Assembly (NCBI GenBank): GCA_949987565.1
Contig: OX465107.1
Location: 15,522,305 to 15,586,304 of the forward strand
From: Luidia sarsii
Lineage: Eukaryota > Echinodermata > Asteroidea > Paxillosida > Luidiidae
Direction of reading: 5' to 3'
DNA: 64,000 nucleotides
Part shown: in pieces, positions 23,006 through 34,420 of the stretch
Layout: the number at the start of each line of letters is the position of its first letter
How positions within the stretch are numbered: the stretch's first letter is position 1
Program-made: the position numbers and the translations under genes
The notes under the pieces: model-generated
What the model saw: the letters and a program-made list of their open reading frames with translations, nothing else
Told to the model about the DNA's origin: nothing
Databases searched by the model: none

Positions 23006-24981
23006 CCTTTGAGAAAGGGGGGGGAGAGACAAAAAAACGCGGCCTGTGAACTTTGAGGCGGCGCGGGGGGGGGGGGGGGAGGGTCAAGCCTTCTATTTTG
23101 CCAGTTCCTTAATAGGTATACCTGCCTGAATGGGTTTCGAAAGGTGACTTCGCACGGGAATCCGAGCCCCCTAAAGGTGCCATTACGGGCGAGAGGTGAA
23201 GATGAAAAAAAAGATTAAAACAACATCCAGTATAGCCAATATTTACTGGTGCCTTTAGTACCCGACACCAAAGGTTATTTTTGCTCCGCGAACTCGAACC
23301 GGTCGCTGTTGTCTGGTTTTTTTTCTTCATCCAAACAACCAATTATTGCTACATCGGGAGGAGGGGCACTTCACGCTCATTGAAAATTATTTTTGCTTGT
23401 CGGTCCCTCCCCCCTCAGGCAGGCGATCAAATGTCATTACCAAAGCAACGACGGCCCGTATTAATGGCAGGCCGTAAAAGGGCGCGTAAACGATAGGACT
23501 CCATTCAGAAAAGCCACTTGACGCTACAGCTCCGTGTCCGACTTCTGTCTGCGTCCGTTTGAGTTGGCGGAGTGACCTGCATCGCATTCTTATTGTGGCT
23601 GAGGGCGCTCTGACGTGCGGCGCCGGACCCTGGGCCGGCGCGCGCCATTGACGGCGACTTTGGCGCACTTTGGGCGACCTTTTAGAGTGGGCGCGAATCT
23701 GGTGCCTCGTGGAGAGCTAAGACAATAGGTTGAATGGGTCTCCACAGCGAAATTGTACAGGTGTATAGGTCTCCACAATGCTTTCACGAAACTGATATTT
23801 GGAAAATAATTCAAAAACAGGAAAGTTGGTGATGGGTAAGAATCGGTCGCAAATTGAAGTGTTATATATAAGGGACACACGGTCCGAATTTCTACCCAGG
23901 AAAGTGAATGCGGTTGAAATGGGAGCACCTTTAAAAAATTGTTTCTCACTCGGTTGTATACTGCAAGATAACAAAGCAATGTCTCCACAAGGATATAGAC
24001 ATCGGTATGCGTGTGTGTGGGTGTGTTGGGATACAACATGCGTAAGCCCAACTTGCGGCGAGGAACCGGGTCATTCTACCACCTGCAAGTCCCTAGTTTA
24101 CAACCCTTCCTCTCTCCAACTCCACTCTCCAACCACGTCCTACCAATACGAAGCAATAGACAATGCATCTTACTACGCTCTCTTGGTACATAGCCAAGAC
24201 CATCCATGCAAAAGTAATCTCTTGGTGTTTACCTTTTCCCCAACCCATGGTGTCGCGATGACGTCATTATGTTATTTATTGACTTGTTTTATTTTGTTTT
24301 ATTTTTCCCGTAGACTTTGTGCACGGAATTTGTACAAGCGTTGTCGGGAAAGTGATGAGGCTGTTTTGTTCCGAAGTTGGCCAGAACATTTTCCAAAAGG
24401 TCCCTTGGTGCCGCAACTCTAAATGTCAGAGTGACCTTAGGAAAGGCCACGTGACAGGGCTCTTAAAACGGCAAACATTCAAGCGCACTCATGATGCTAT
24501 CCGTAGGTAAAGTAATTCGCCAAAATCACTTTTTGAAAAAACAAATTCAAGTAGGACCTTTCAAAAGCTCTCACGGCAATGACATTTTCTGAAACTCGAG
24601 CATTATTTTTTTCCCCGGATTTTTCAAAGCGTAACGATTGCCCTTACAGCCAAGAGGCTCCCTTCATGATAATGATAATGACGTCTTTACGAAATGTAGC
24701 AATTCGACCTTTGAAAACACACAATGTTCGCCGATATTTAGTTCTTGAATGAAGTAATCAACATGAAGTAATCAAAATGATGCGGAAAAGCCCTAGACTC
24801 AGAAGCATGCACAGACTTCTACCTGAACTCAAATTGGTACTCTACCCATAATTATGCCAGTGAAACATGTTTGATACTCTTTTATGAATTGATCGTTTTC
24901 AGTCGCTTCGGCTCTGAAGGGCATACGATTGTATCGATGCCTCTTCTTAAAACGGCTGCAAACATGTGGGCTTTTTTTCTT
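23006..24981. other. No gene recognised; one 208-codon open frame
   Basis: A frame at 23,799-24,422 (+) is the longest in the window not made of simple repeat. It has a Leu/Phe-rich segment near residues 155-168 but no motif, repeat or signal that I recognise, and an opposing 154-codon frame overlaps it. It may be chance or part of an unfamiliar mobile element. 23,590-23,700 is GC-rich. Confidence 0.3.
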
Positions 24982-25164
24982 CGCAGTGGCTGTTGTTACG
25001 GCAGTCGTCCGTGTGGTTCCCTGACTTAACAGTATTTGTCAGGATGTTTAGCTCTTGGAACCAGCCTATCAGCTAATAGACTGGTTCAACCAGCCTTCAA
25101 TGCTGACGAAATACAATCAAGTCAGGGAACCACACGGATGACTGCCGTAACAACAGCCACTGCG
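24982..25164. mobile_element. Foldback element with 46-bp arms
   Basis: 24,982-25,027 (CGCAGTGGCTGTTGTTACGG, CAGTCGTCCGTGTGG, TTCCCTGACTT) and 25,119-25,164 are reverse complements with a single visible mismatch. Inside the 91-bp loop weaker complementary words continue the hairpin (TATTTGTCAG with CTGACGAAATA; GAACCAG with CTGGTTC). CTTTTTTTCTTC before the left arm and GTTTTTTCTTCTTC after the right arm are similar but direct, not inverted. No coding capacity; a foldback or MITE-like element. Confidence 0.8.
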
Positions 25165-26017
25165 TTTTTTCTTCTTCAAAGTTTCACGGTGGCTAACGAA
25201 TTCAAGCACGGCCACAAAGCACAAGAGTGACGTAATGGAACAGCGCCCTCGTATGTCAGAAAGGGGCAGCGTGATCTAAGGCCGAGGCAAATAACGGAAA
25301 AATGGGATTTTGTCTTTTTGTCCTTGATCTTCGAAACATGTAACTCAGCCAACCTACCAAAATATACCGGCAATTTGCCCTGTGGAAATCTTCATAATTT
25401 ATGAAACCATTTCCCTCTCGGTAACACAGTGCAAACAATCAAGCCCCAGAGATGGGGGGGGGGTTGAAATGATTGTACCATGGCATGGACGTGCGTCTGG
25501 TTTTCCTTCCCCTTCCCTCTTCTCATCGGAAACGGGAAACGAGTCACAATGCTCGCTTTTGTGGAACCCAAACAGACGGCTTGTTTTTGTTCTGTCGCCT
25601 ACATGCCTGCCTTGGCCCGAGGATTATGATTCCCGCGCTTGCCAATGAAACGCCAGCGCCACGTGTAACGACAGAGACGTGTTCCCCTTTTTCTTTCCTT
25701 TTTTTTTCTCGTCTTCTTCTGTCTTATTCTGACAAGAAATTCCGCGAAAGAAGACCCCCCCCCCAAAAAAAAAAAATGATGAGTGGGAGAGGTGGAATTT
25801 CGCGGCTGGCTTCATCATCGCCATGGATAAACATAGGCTCCCACTGTGTTTTCATTCCATTTTGTGCAGGGCCTAAGGACCCCCCTCCTTTCAGGCTTCT
25901 AGAGACACCTTACACTGCCTATAGTTAAAGTTAGAATTCCCCCTCAACACCCCAAACCCTATCCAGCCAGATTGCGAGAAACGTTTTCAAGGATTGCATA
26001 TTATAGAAGTGGAGGGG
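25165..26017. other. No gene recognised
   Basis: Homopolymer runs of G (25,455), C and A (25,756-25,778). Frames of up to 151 codons are unrecognised. Confidence 0.5.
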
Positions 26018-26145
26018 ACACGGTGTTTCGATCGTATAGCAGGACCTTTCCCAACGGCAGAATGTCACCATTCTTTGTATATATCTTATACGAACAAAAA
26101 TTAAACAATGTTGCAAGAGTACTGCTTGCCGACTGAAAGGAACAC
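26018..26145 (-). mobile_element. GAAACGTC-family copy with rearranged flank
   Basis: ACGGTGTTTCGATCGTATAG, then CAGGACCTTTCCCAACGGCA, is the family core in minus orientation with GAAAC kept and the following GTC changed. A diverged family flank, GTTGCAAGAGTACTGCTTGC then CGACTGAAA, lies after the core on the plus strand instead of before it, so pieces of two copies may be joined. Confidence 0.55.
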
Positions 26146-26554
26146 ACCTGCAACTCAAGCAGAGACTGTAATAATAATTATTATAGGCGCTGGGTTTTGG
26201 ACCTGAAGGATCATTGTGGCTTTTAGTTGTACCGAAACGCCAGACGAAAAACATTTGAATGCATTGCATAATGTCTCTCCCCCCCCCCCCAGTTTGAATA
26301 TTCACCGAAACATCATAAACAATTAGGAAAAAGAATAGTTCGGATGATTTTAAAATTATTTTAAAAAACGGTTTGGAGAATGTCTAACATTTGGCGCCGT
26401 CATTATAATATTGAATAATCATATGCATGCCTTGGAAGACGCGGCCACTCGATTTCAATTGGATTCGTCATGCGTGCAACATGCTATTTGGCGCGGTGAC
26501 AATGACCCTGGTAGTTTGAGGTGATGTTCTCTGGTACGCAAGGAAAGGGTGGAG
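26146..26554. other. No gene recognised
   Basis: AT-rich, with ATAATAATTATTAT at 26,170 and a C run at 26,279-26,290. Confidence 0.5.
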
Positions 26555-27060
26555 CGATGCAGAGAGAGATAGAGATAGCGAGAAAGATAGAGAGAGAGAT
26601 AGAGAGAGAGAGAGCGCGATATAGAGCGATAGAGAGAGCGATAGATAGCGATAGAGAGAGATAGAGAGAGAGCGAGCGATATAGAGAGAGATAGAGGTAT
26701 CGATAGAGATAGAGAGAGATAGAGAGAGAGAGCGATATAGAGCGATATAGAGAGCGATATGGAGAGAGTGAAATAGAGATAGAGAGAGAGAGAGCTATAG
26801 AGAGAGGGTGATAGAGAGAGTGAGAAAGATAGAGATATAGAGAGCGATAGAGAGATAGAGAGAGAGCGATAGAGAGAGATAGAGAGAGCGATAGAGATAG
26901 AGAGAGAGAGAGAGCGATAGAGAGATAGAGAGATAGAGAGATAGAGAGATAGAGAGAGCGATAGAGAGAGAGAGAGGGGGAGAGAGAAAGAGAGAGATAG
27001 AGATGGAGACAGCGATATAGAGAGATAGAGAGAACGATAGAGAGATATATAGAGAGAGGA
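26555..27060 (-). repeat. GA / GATAGA / GAGCGATA array
   Basis: About 500 bp of GATAGAGAGA with CGATA interruptions. The 238-codon minus frame (Ser/Leu/Tyr) is an artefact. Confidence 0.9.
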
Positions 27061-27701
27061 GGTTGGGGCTAGACGTAATGACCTATGACCCTCACGCATT
27101 GCAGTTTTCATGACGCGATCACAGCAGCCGACACCATTCCATTGATCTCCGTTTCTCGTCGTCACTCGCATTCCTCAAACCTACTGACAGAAACTAACGA
27201 CAACGGGCAAGAATTGCGCTGCGCTTGTCATTTATTAAAGGAAAACACAGCGAAAAAAAGCAAGAACGTCGGAGCCGCTGCCATTTGTAAGATAACATTC
27301 GGAGTCCATAGGGCCTACATGTTCTTTGAGATCTATTCTATAACATTTCCCAGGTCTGCAACGTCCTAACCCCCATTCCAACCACCACCCTGACGTGTCT
27401 GGGCTCAATTTAATAGGGGTGCTGTTCAACCACGAAAAAAAATGCTTGAACAAACGAAGCCTTTCTTAACATATAAAACAGGACTGCCAATAAAAAATGT
27501 CCATTTCAAAATGGCACGTCTGCAGGTATGGTTGTTAATGATAATCTAACCAATGGAGGCTTTTCGTCACGCGGCCTCTTATGCTGTGATAAAGCAACAC
27601 GTCCCCTACATATGGCGTCTATTTGCGACACTCTCAGGCCCGCCAAAAATTGAAACTAAAAAAGAAGACTTTGCATGATGGGTGAAACAATATACTGAAG
27701 C
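27061..27701. other. No gene recognised
   Basis: A 94-codon plus frame and a 72-codon minus frame have no recognisable domain. From 27,640 the text (TTTGCATGATGGGTGAAACA) matches the flank of the element at 54,405, so the next repeat may begin here. Confidence 0.45.
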
Positions 27702-27823
27702 AGGGTTTACGGTGATACCATGTATAAGGTCTCTTAAAGAAGAGGTATAGTTCTCACTCAGGTTCTATTCAGAACCATACCTCTTCTCTGAGAGACATTG
27801 TACATGGTGTTACCGCAAACCCT
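27702..27823. mobile_element. Foldback element GGGTTTRCGG family, copy 1
   Basis: 47-bp arms (27,702-27,748 and 27,777-27,823) pair imperfectly: AGGGTTTACGGTGATACCAT on the left, GTACATGGTGTTACCGCAAA on the right, with GGTCTCTTAAAGAAGAGGTA near the tip. The loop holds a smaller hairpin, GGTTCT/AGAACC. The same arms occur at 54,432-54,860, where another element has split them. Non-coding. Confidence 0.75.
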
Positions 27824-30562
27824 AAGACACTAAAAAAAATCACCCTCCAAAACATGTCTACTTTTGTTAAATTAAGAGCTAAATTTACAAATGCCGTCTT
27901 TCTAAAAAAAGAAAAGAAAATTCTGTTGACTGAAACCATTACCAAATGGACCGGCTGTGTGCTTGATTGTTTTTGTTTTCTTGAAGAAGCGATATTTCTG
28001 CTCTCCTCAAAGAAACTGCAAGGATTGCTAAAACGGAACTCGGGAGTAATTCATTTCTCAGAAGACGAACTAAAATAAAAAGTTTCGGCCAGAAATATCA
28101 CCCTAATCGAATTGTGGGCACGAGGAGAGACACTTAAAGATAAAAGTGAGCGCTGTCATGTCAGAGTTGTCCGCCTGTATCAGCAGCGAGGCTCGGCTCC
28201 CTTTGTCCTGAAATGGACGAAATCATCGAAGGACATTTTTGTGACGGTCCAGGAATCTTCAATGCTATTATTGATTGTTTCACTCTCTGCACTGAGCACG
28301 ACGAGTTCTCATTGTACACTCATGGCCCGGTCATGTTTAACGATTTTTACCATTTTTTCCTTTTCTTTTTCGGGAGGGGGTAGGGGGTTTGAAACACAAA
28401 ACACTGCACAAACCTCTACACACGTGATTGTTATGTCTACACCCACAACGGCTTCATTGTTTTTTTCTATTTTCACGAAAAGTGATGATTTTTGCTGCAA
28501 ACGTACAGACACAATGACGGAGATTTCGTTTGCGTTTTGCTTAAACTTTGACGAACGCCCTTGGCATTAATGTTGGATCGCTGGTAACCTTTAGCGATGC
28601 ATGAGTTTACGTGCGATTCCTATTCTCACAAATGGGGGGGGGGGGAGAAGAGCCACTCGGGAAAACAAAAGTTAAGTATAAGTGTTTTCGGGGGGGAAAA
28701 ACATCCAAGGGAATGATGAAAAATGGGTCGCTTATTTCTATGGGAAATCCATTGTTATTATACGAATGAATTCCAAAACGGATAATGTGGTTAGCAAGCG
28801 GCGTCATTTTTTTAAATTTTACACAACGATCTAGCCTTCATTTTTTTTCTGTGGGGGAGGGGAAATTTGATCACAAATATTTTCAACCGTTGCCGAAATT
28901 GTAGGTCATACTCTGCAGGCGATGGAGGAAGACATTTCTAATGGGATGCCAGCGGGATAGGTTTCGCCTGATTACAATCACATCGGGCCAATTCAAATCA
29001 AAGAGAGAAAAAAAAAGATAAGCGGGGGAGGTGGTGGGGGGGGGTGATTTTAACATCGTGCTCAGTGCTCCAGGCTAGGGACATTGATTTTTTTTCCCGC
29101 GTCCCAGTGCACGCGCGAGGTTTTTTTTTTTCTTCATTTTTTTTATCCTGTCTTTAAAATGTCGCGGCAGTTGTGGGGCAGCAATTTTTTTTTTTGGCGG
29201 AGGACAAACACCGAGGGGAGGGGACCTTTCCTCACGCGCTCCTTCAAAGCAACAACCCGGTCGGATTCTCGACACAGAACGACCAAAAACCAATCGATAA
29301 TATTCTGATTAGATTTGAATTCCTCCCCCCCTCACTCTTTTGCCCTTTTTGTTTAAGCTCTGGGATAGTATTCTCTCAGTTTCTCAATCTCTTGTAATTT
29401 CCAGTTAACCCTTGGCTGCGTTGTGTTCGGTTCACAGACGAAAGGGGGGAGGGTGGGATGGAAAGACAATCCACTTTGATTTTCTTGTCTGTGACGACAC
29501 CGCCTTTTTCTACTGCCTTTCCCGGTTGTTAATTCTGTTTTGCCTGTCCGACTAAAAAAAAACTTCACAAATCATCGGTTGGAAAAAACGATCTATTTGT
29601 TGACTTAGAAATTTCACACCACTGAACTTTCGATTTTTCAAATATGTTTGTCACCATCAGGATTGTTTTTATTTCCATGGAATATATGAGTTATTAAAAA
29701 ATATCGTTCTGGTTTTTAGCCCTACGGGATCGTAGCGTAGGTAGATTTACGATTTGCGACAGTTTGTGACAACCCCCCCCTCCATGTCCCCCAAAATGAA
29801 CATAGTTTACTATGGTCTTATTGACAGTGGTTCAATAATATATTGTTATTCTGGCCAACCCGATGTAATTATTTTTTGGTGTGATATGATCTGACCCGCG
29901 CTTATATGAAACACGTGATATTCTTGCCTCACACACACACACAGATTGGGCTGGCTCCGCGAGTCGTCATTTTTTTTTTTACTTTTCAGAAACATCGCAT
30001 AGATATGAGAATATTTCTCCTACAATACTGACAATTGCCTGTCTACCACCCACACACAAATCCTTGTCGTAAACACGGCAAAATTAGTTTTGAAAAACAA
30101 AAACAACAAGGCCTCTGGCAAAGGACAAGGGTGATCACTCGGAACTTGTCGGAAAATGAAAATTATACCGAACCATACTCCATATTTTATACGGTGATAG
30201 TTGCGACGCAATTGATTGAATTATTGTGCCTATAATTATGATTTATATAGTGCCAGGAATGGCGAATTGAAATCGGTCTCTTAAATGTATCAATGTCAAA
30301 CGTCATGATCATCTTTGCTATTCAATCGGAAAAGCATCATCCCTTCGTCGTGTAAGGAGCTCCATGCTATACTAATAACCCTTCTTTTTTGTTAATGGGT
30401 AAAGTCTACAACGTCGTCCAAATTGTGGCTATTGTTCGGCCGGTTCAGCTCGTATCCGCCTTCCCCTGTTTTCTCTTTTTTCACTCCTGGACTGAGATGA
30501 TGAGCGATTCGACTATTTTTTCCCCCATAAAATTATGGAGCGCTTTCTTGCCATTTCCAAAT
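27824..30562. other. No gene recognised; AT-rich, possibly intronic
   Basis: 2.7 kb with a 153-codon plus frame (28,112-28,570) and shorter frames, none recognised. Notable only for homopolymer runs (G at 28,626; T at 29,087, 29,120, 29,187 and 29,971; C at 29,774) and a CA run at 29,932-29,942. It lies downstream of the minus-strand exon at 31,860 and could be its intron. Confidence 0.45.
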
Positions 30563-30745
30563 TAAAAACAAGCAAGAAATGGCATAGAAGACCTTGACCG
30601 GACCTGGACTTGTACTCGCGACCTCTGGTTATGCGGATCAGCGCTCTTCCCATCTGAGCTACCCAGCCCCATAGATAGCCCCGGTCTTCTCATTATCATA
30701 GTCAACTAGTCTTTGCCGGGTTGAGGCGCCAGCCAGAAGCATTTG
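30563..30745 (-). mobile_element. tRNA-derived SINE with 5' module, copy 1
   Basis: On the minus strand the unit reads: a 5' module ATGCTTCTGGCTGGCGCC then CCGGCAAAGACTAGTTGACT; an A box TAGCTCAGATGG (30,650-30,661); a B box GAGTACAAGTCC (30,606-30,617); then CCGGTCAAGGTCTTC and a short unique tail. The cloverleaf is imperfect and the module sits upstream of the tRNA-like promoter, so it is not a tRNA gene. The same module precedes tRNA-like boxes at 42,370 and 44,778. Confidence 0.7.
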
Positions 30746-31859
30746 ATGAAATGAAAAATACAAATGAAATGATGACATGGCGACTGCCTCCCTATTCACG
30801 GCAAGTCACAGTCGGTAAATCAAAAAAAAGATGATAATAGCCGTCACTACAATACACCACGCTTCCCCGAGCCATGTCCCCGGCCGTATTGGAAATTGCT
30901 TGTGGAAATTGAAGAAGAAATTGAACAAAGATGAAATGAGCAGCGGGTTATATACCGGACAAGGGCACGAAAAATCTCGGCTTTCAGGGATGGATTTATT
31001 TGATGGAGCAAAAGAGACATTGTCGGTAGGTTTTGGCGGTACCACTGTTTCGTTTCGTCAGTTCTGAGGGAAGGCAATATTCACCTGGAAAGCGTATGAG
31101 CGAGTCCTATACCATCCAACGCAGGAAATCTGTGAGCAAATTCAATGTCTTTTGGGGGTGTTATATCGAGAGAGGCAAAGCTACGAGGTGGACACATTTC
31201 CCATGGAGAGCCCTTTGTTGATATCGATATTCTTTAAAATCGAGATTAAAAGCCATTGTGAAATCGAATTGGTATCGTCATCGAATATAGCGATGTAAGC
31301 TTTTACCGCAGCGCACAATTACGTTAGGACGACGTTCGGAATCGTTTTTGTTTCATTTAGCGGTGATTTTCTCAAACTTGCTGGTCTATATCATTTGCTG
31401 TACATTACCAAATAGAAGACGGAAGGTTGTATGAGGTACAAAATAAAAAATATCTCTAATATCTGTTCCATAACTCATGATCCGATAGCAACATTCCTAA
31501 GCCTTCTTTCCTGTTAACAAATGTGTTCGGCAGTATCGTTCAAGCCGACGCAGCTGTGTCTGGTGGTTGTCAGAAATGCCTGCACTTTTGTCAATTACTG
31601 ACTAAGCACTCATCCATTAGATGGGAGGTCTTTAATCGATCAATAATGCCACCAATTGGTTATTTTGACAGCCGTCGCTCAAATTGTGTGAATTAGATCT
31701 TGCCCAGCTTTTTGTGCAAAGTGGTTTCACATTTTTCATCTTTCGACGTAGTAGTGCAACATAATTGGTTTAAAACAAATAGGAGAGGATGAGGACTGGA
31801 TTGAAGGCACTTCAAGAATGAAGGATTGGGGGATGGGGGGGGATTGGTTGATAACTCAC
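30746..31859. other. No further exon recognised; likely intron of the exon at 31,860
   Basis: Starts with the donor GTGAGT read on the minus strand (31,859 downward). I searched the frames here for a continuation in phase 0 and found none that I recognise. Short unremarkable frames at 30,806-31,077 overlap on both strands. Confidence 0.4.
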
Positions 31860-32096
31860 CCTCTGTATCAGGCGGTTTGTGTCGAAGTCTTCCTTGGTCT
31901 CCTCCAGCGGCTCGGGCGCCACGAAATTCTGTATCCACCGAGCCTCGGCCGCCGCCGCTGCGCCGTCGTCTCCTACTCCTCCTCCCGCTCCTCCTCCTCC
32001 TCCTCCTCCCCCTCTCCTCGGTGCCGCCCGCACCATCAGGCAGCCCGCCAGCACGCAGAACGAGGCCAGAACGGCAGTCGCACAGCTGAGCCGCAT
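31860..32096 (-). CDS. Coding exon of a secreted or type II membrane protein
   Basis: The best host-gene candidate. The 79 codons start at the ATG at 32,096-32,094 and stop in phase 0 at AGG, followed by a strong donor GTGAGT. Residues 1-24 look like a signal peptide: Met-Arg-Leu-Ser-Cys, then a hydrophobic core ALA-rich to about residue 22, with Val-Arg-Ala/Ala-Pro as a possible cleavage site. A dibasic Arg-Arg follows, then a run of eight Gly coded by GGA/GGN triplets, an Ala run, and a charged part ending FDTNRLIQR (a short tag of the last residues). Translation could also begin 26 codons upstream in frame at 32,174, but that would bury the signal. Just before the ATG, CTCTAAC and a CACCAG acceptor-like site behind a pyrimidine tract allow this to be exon 2 after a 5' UTR intron. 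A Golgi type II enzyme with a signal anchor is an alternative to a secreted precursor. I do not recognise the family. Confidence 0.55.
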
Positions 32097-32900
32097 TGCT
32101 GAGCTGGTGAGGTTAGAGCCTTCTCGTCTCAGCCCAAAAGGAGGGGAGAAAATAAAAAAAATACCAACCAACAAGCCTGCGGTCCTACAACGCTAGGCTC
32201 CCGGGCGCGTTGCACGACAGAGAGCGAGAGAGAGAGAGAGAAAGTAGCGAATGAATAACACCTTCCTCGTTCTTGTTAAGCGGGCTACTTTTTTTTTTTT
32301 CTTTACGGAAAATAAACGCCGGTTCAGCTCAGATGCAACCAGACAGTCACTTTGTCACTCACAGCCGAGCCTCCATACGAAAGTGCACGATGTCTCTTGC
32401 GTTTTCGAGCAGGGGAAAAAAGGGGAGGAAACTTTCAGGGACTTATCGTTGGACGGAGCAGCGCGTCGGTTCGCCCGGCAGGTTTTTTTTTTTATCTTCT
32501 TCTTCTTCTTCTCCGGAGCACGTGTGACTCGTGTGACAGCGCAGCCGCATCTGCCTCGACCGTGCGCGGTCGTCTCCCGATATGTCCTTTGAGCGCCTAT
32601 CGGCCGGCGACCCGCGTGCATGCGTGGCGCTTCCTGGCTGACTGCGTGGGTAGTCGGTGAGGGTTGTACATTGTCGGTGGTTTTTTTTTTCACCCCCCCT
32701 CCCTCTTTTCGCTCTCTCCTTTTTTTCTCTCGATCCCTCTTCTCGTATAGGCAGAGCGAGGGTATAGTCGCTGCTGACGTTGGAGTTGGGTGACGTGTAT
32801 AAGCTCCGTTTGTGTCGGGCAAGGCGCGGTAGAGTAACGCGGCGACAGTAAAAAAAAAAAAAAAAAATGCTACTCGTGAGACGCGGAGTCACCGCCAGCA
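32097..32900 (-). promoter_or_regulatory. CpG-rich 5' region of the minus-strand exon
   Basis: About 800 bp immediately upstream of the exon on the minus strand with dense CpG, for example about 18 CpG between 32,519 and 32,630. Minus-strand CTCTCTCTC tracts (32,219-32,244) and an ACGTCACC half-CRE near 32,790 are promoter-like. A CpG island is inferred from reading, not from calculation. Several short frames on both strands cross it and are not recognised. Confidence 0.4.
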
Positions 32901-33509
32901 TTTGTTATTAATTTTGTTTTTCGTGTCGAAGCTGTCGTTGATGTGTGCGCTTTTTAACACGGCTTCAATTATCCTAAGGTGGGGGTTAATTGCGGCTCGT
33001 TGGGAGGGGAGGGGGGCTGGGGAGTGGGGAAGGGGAAGGGGGTATAGGCGTAACAAGGAGGCGACGCCTTGCATCGTCGAGGCAGGGACCGAGAGAGAGA
33101 GAGAGAGAGAGAGAGGGGGGTATTACCGATCATTCATTAGGCCCAATTCTCGTCGAAATTGGCGAGTCGGTTTTTTTTTAAATTGCGCGCGGTGCCCACC
33201 CTAACTACGCATCAATCATGCCAACGGTGGTGATCGACAAGGACCGATAGTGACGCGCACAGTCATGTCGCTGGAGGGCCAATTGTGGACCTGGAAATGG
33301 GGGGGGGGACGAGGCTGAGACCCGGTGTAATTGAAATGAATACCCCAGCGGAGATCGCTCTCAGGAAAATTACTAAGTGCAAGGTTGGTAACGTAAACAG
33401 TGTTGTAAGAGAGGAGGATGGAGTATATATATATTTATGAAAAACAATCTTGCTAATGAAATGTTGCGCGAAATATTGCCGTTTTTAAGATCTTGATTTC
33501 GTAATTACA
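32901..33509. other. No gene recognised
   Basis: G-rich at 33,000-33,045, a GA run at 33,090-33,115, then AT-rich with TATATATATAT at 33,425-33,436. Confidence 0.5.
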
Positions 33510-33667
33510 CAGGGGTGGATTTCACAAAGCCTTGCGATGCATCGTAACTCAACTTACAATGGATAACCCATCGTAAGTTGTGATGGGCCGTATGGTTCCT
33601 GTGCAGTGCTCATCGTCTTGCGATTGATCGTAAGTTGCGATGGGTTTGCTGAAATCGACCCCAGGTC
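33510..33667. mobile_element. Small TIR element, GGGTGGATTTCAC family, copy 3
   Basis: CAGGGGTGGATTTCACAAAG at the left; TGAAATCGACCCCAGGTC at the right, the best matching pair of ends of the three copies (GGGGTNGATTTCA on each strand). The interior has GCGATGCATCGTAACTC and GATTGATCGTAAGTTGCGAT. About 158 bp, no coding capacity. It ends 50 bp before the large tetranucleotide array. Confidence 0.8.
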
Positions 33668-33715
33668 TTTTTTGTTGCTTGGTAAGCTGGTACATGGTGA
33701 GTTGGTGGTTTCGTG

Positions 33716-34420
33716 AGTTTGTTTGTTGGTTGGTTGGTGTGTTTGTTGGTTGGTTGGTTGGTTTGTTGGTCGGTCGGTTTGTCGTTTTGTAGGTCGGTCG
33801 GTCGGTTGGTTGGTTGCTTGGTCAGTCAGTCAGTCGGTTCCTTGGTCGGTCGGTTGGTCGGCCGGCTGGTTGGTTGGTTGCTTGCTTACTTGGTCGATTG
33901 GTTGGTTGGTTGCGTGGTTGCTTGGTTGCTTGGTTGCTTGGTTGCTTGGTTGCTTGGTCGGTCGGTCGGTCGGTCGGTCGGTCGGTCGGTCGGTCGGTCG
34001 GTCGGTCGGTCGGTCGGTCGGTCGGTCGGTCGGTCGGTCGGTCGGTTGCTTGGTTGCTTGGTTGCGTGGTTGCTTGGTTGCTTGGTTGCTTGGTTGCTTG
34101 GTTGCTTGGTCGGTCGGTCGGTAGGTCGGTCGGTCGGTAGGTCGGTCGGTCGGTCGGTCGGTCGGTCGGTCGGTCGGTCGGTCTGTCGGTCGGTCGGTCG
34201 GTCGGTTGGTCGGTCGGTCGGTCGGTCGGTCGGTCGGTCGGTCGGTCGGTCGGTCGGTCTGTCGGTCTGTCGGTCGGTCGGTCGGTCGGCCTGTCGGTCG
34301 GTCGGTCGGTAAGTGGGTCGGTCGGCCGGTCGGTCGGCCGGCCGTTCGGTCGGTCGGTCGGTCGGTCGGCTGGTCGCTCGCTCGCTTTGTTTCCTGGTCG
34401 GTTGGTCGCTCGGTTTTGCC
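33716..34420 (+). repeat. (GGTC)n / (GGTT)n tetranucleotide array
   Basis: About 700 bp, first GGTT-rich, then alternating blocks of pure CGGT (33,957-34,046 and 34,109-34,310) and GCTTGGTT. The CGGT blocks put a CpG every 4 bp. Frames of up to 199 codons (Arg/Ser/Val/Gly repeats) stay open in all phases since the four-base unit codes without stops. Not a gene. Confidence 0.95.

Noticed and set aside
23799..24422. 208-codon protein gene
   Set aside because: No recognisable motif, an opposing frame overlaps, and one frame of this length in 64 kb can arise by chance; kept only as a remark.
30600..30670. Functional tRNA gene (Cys- or Met-like)
   Set aside because: The B box is altered (GAGTACAAGTCC), the anticodon stem has a mismatch and U33 is replaced by C.
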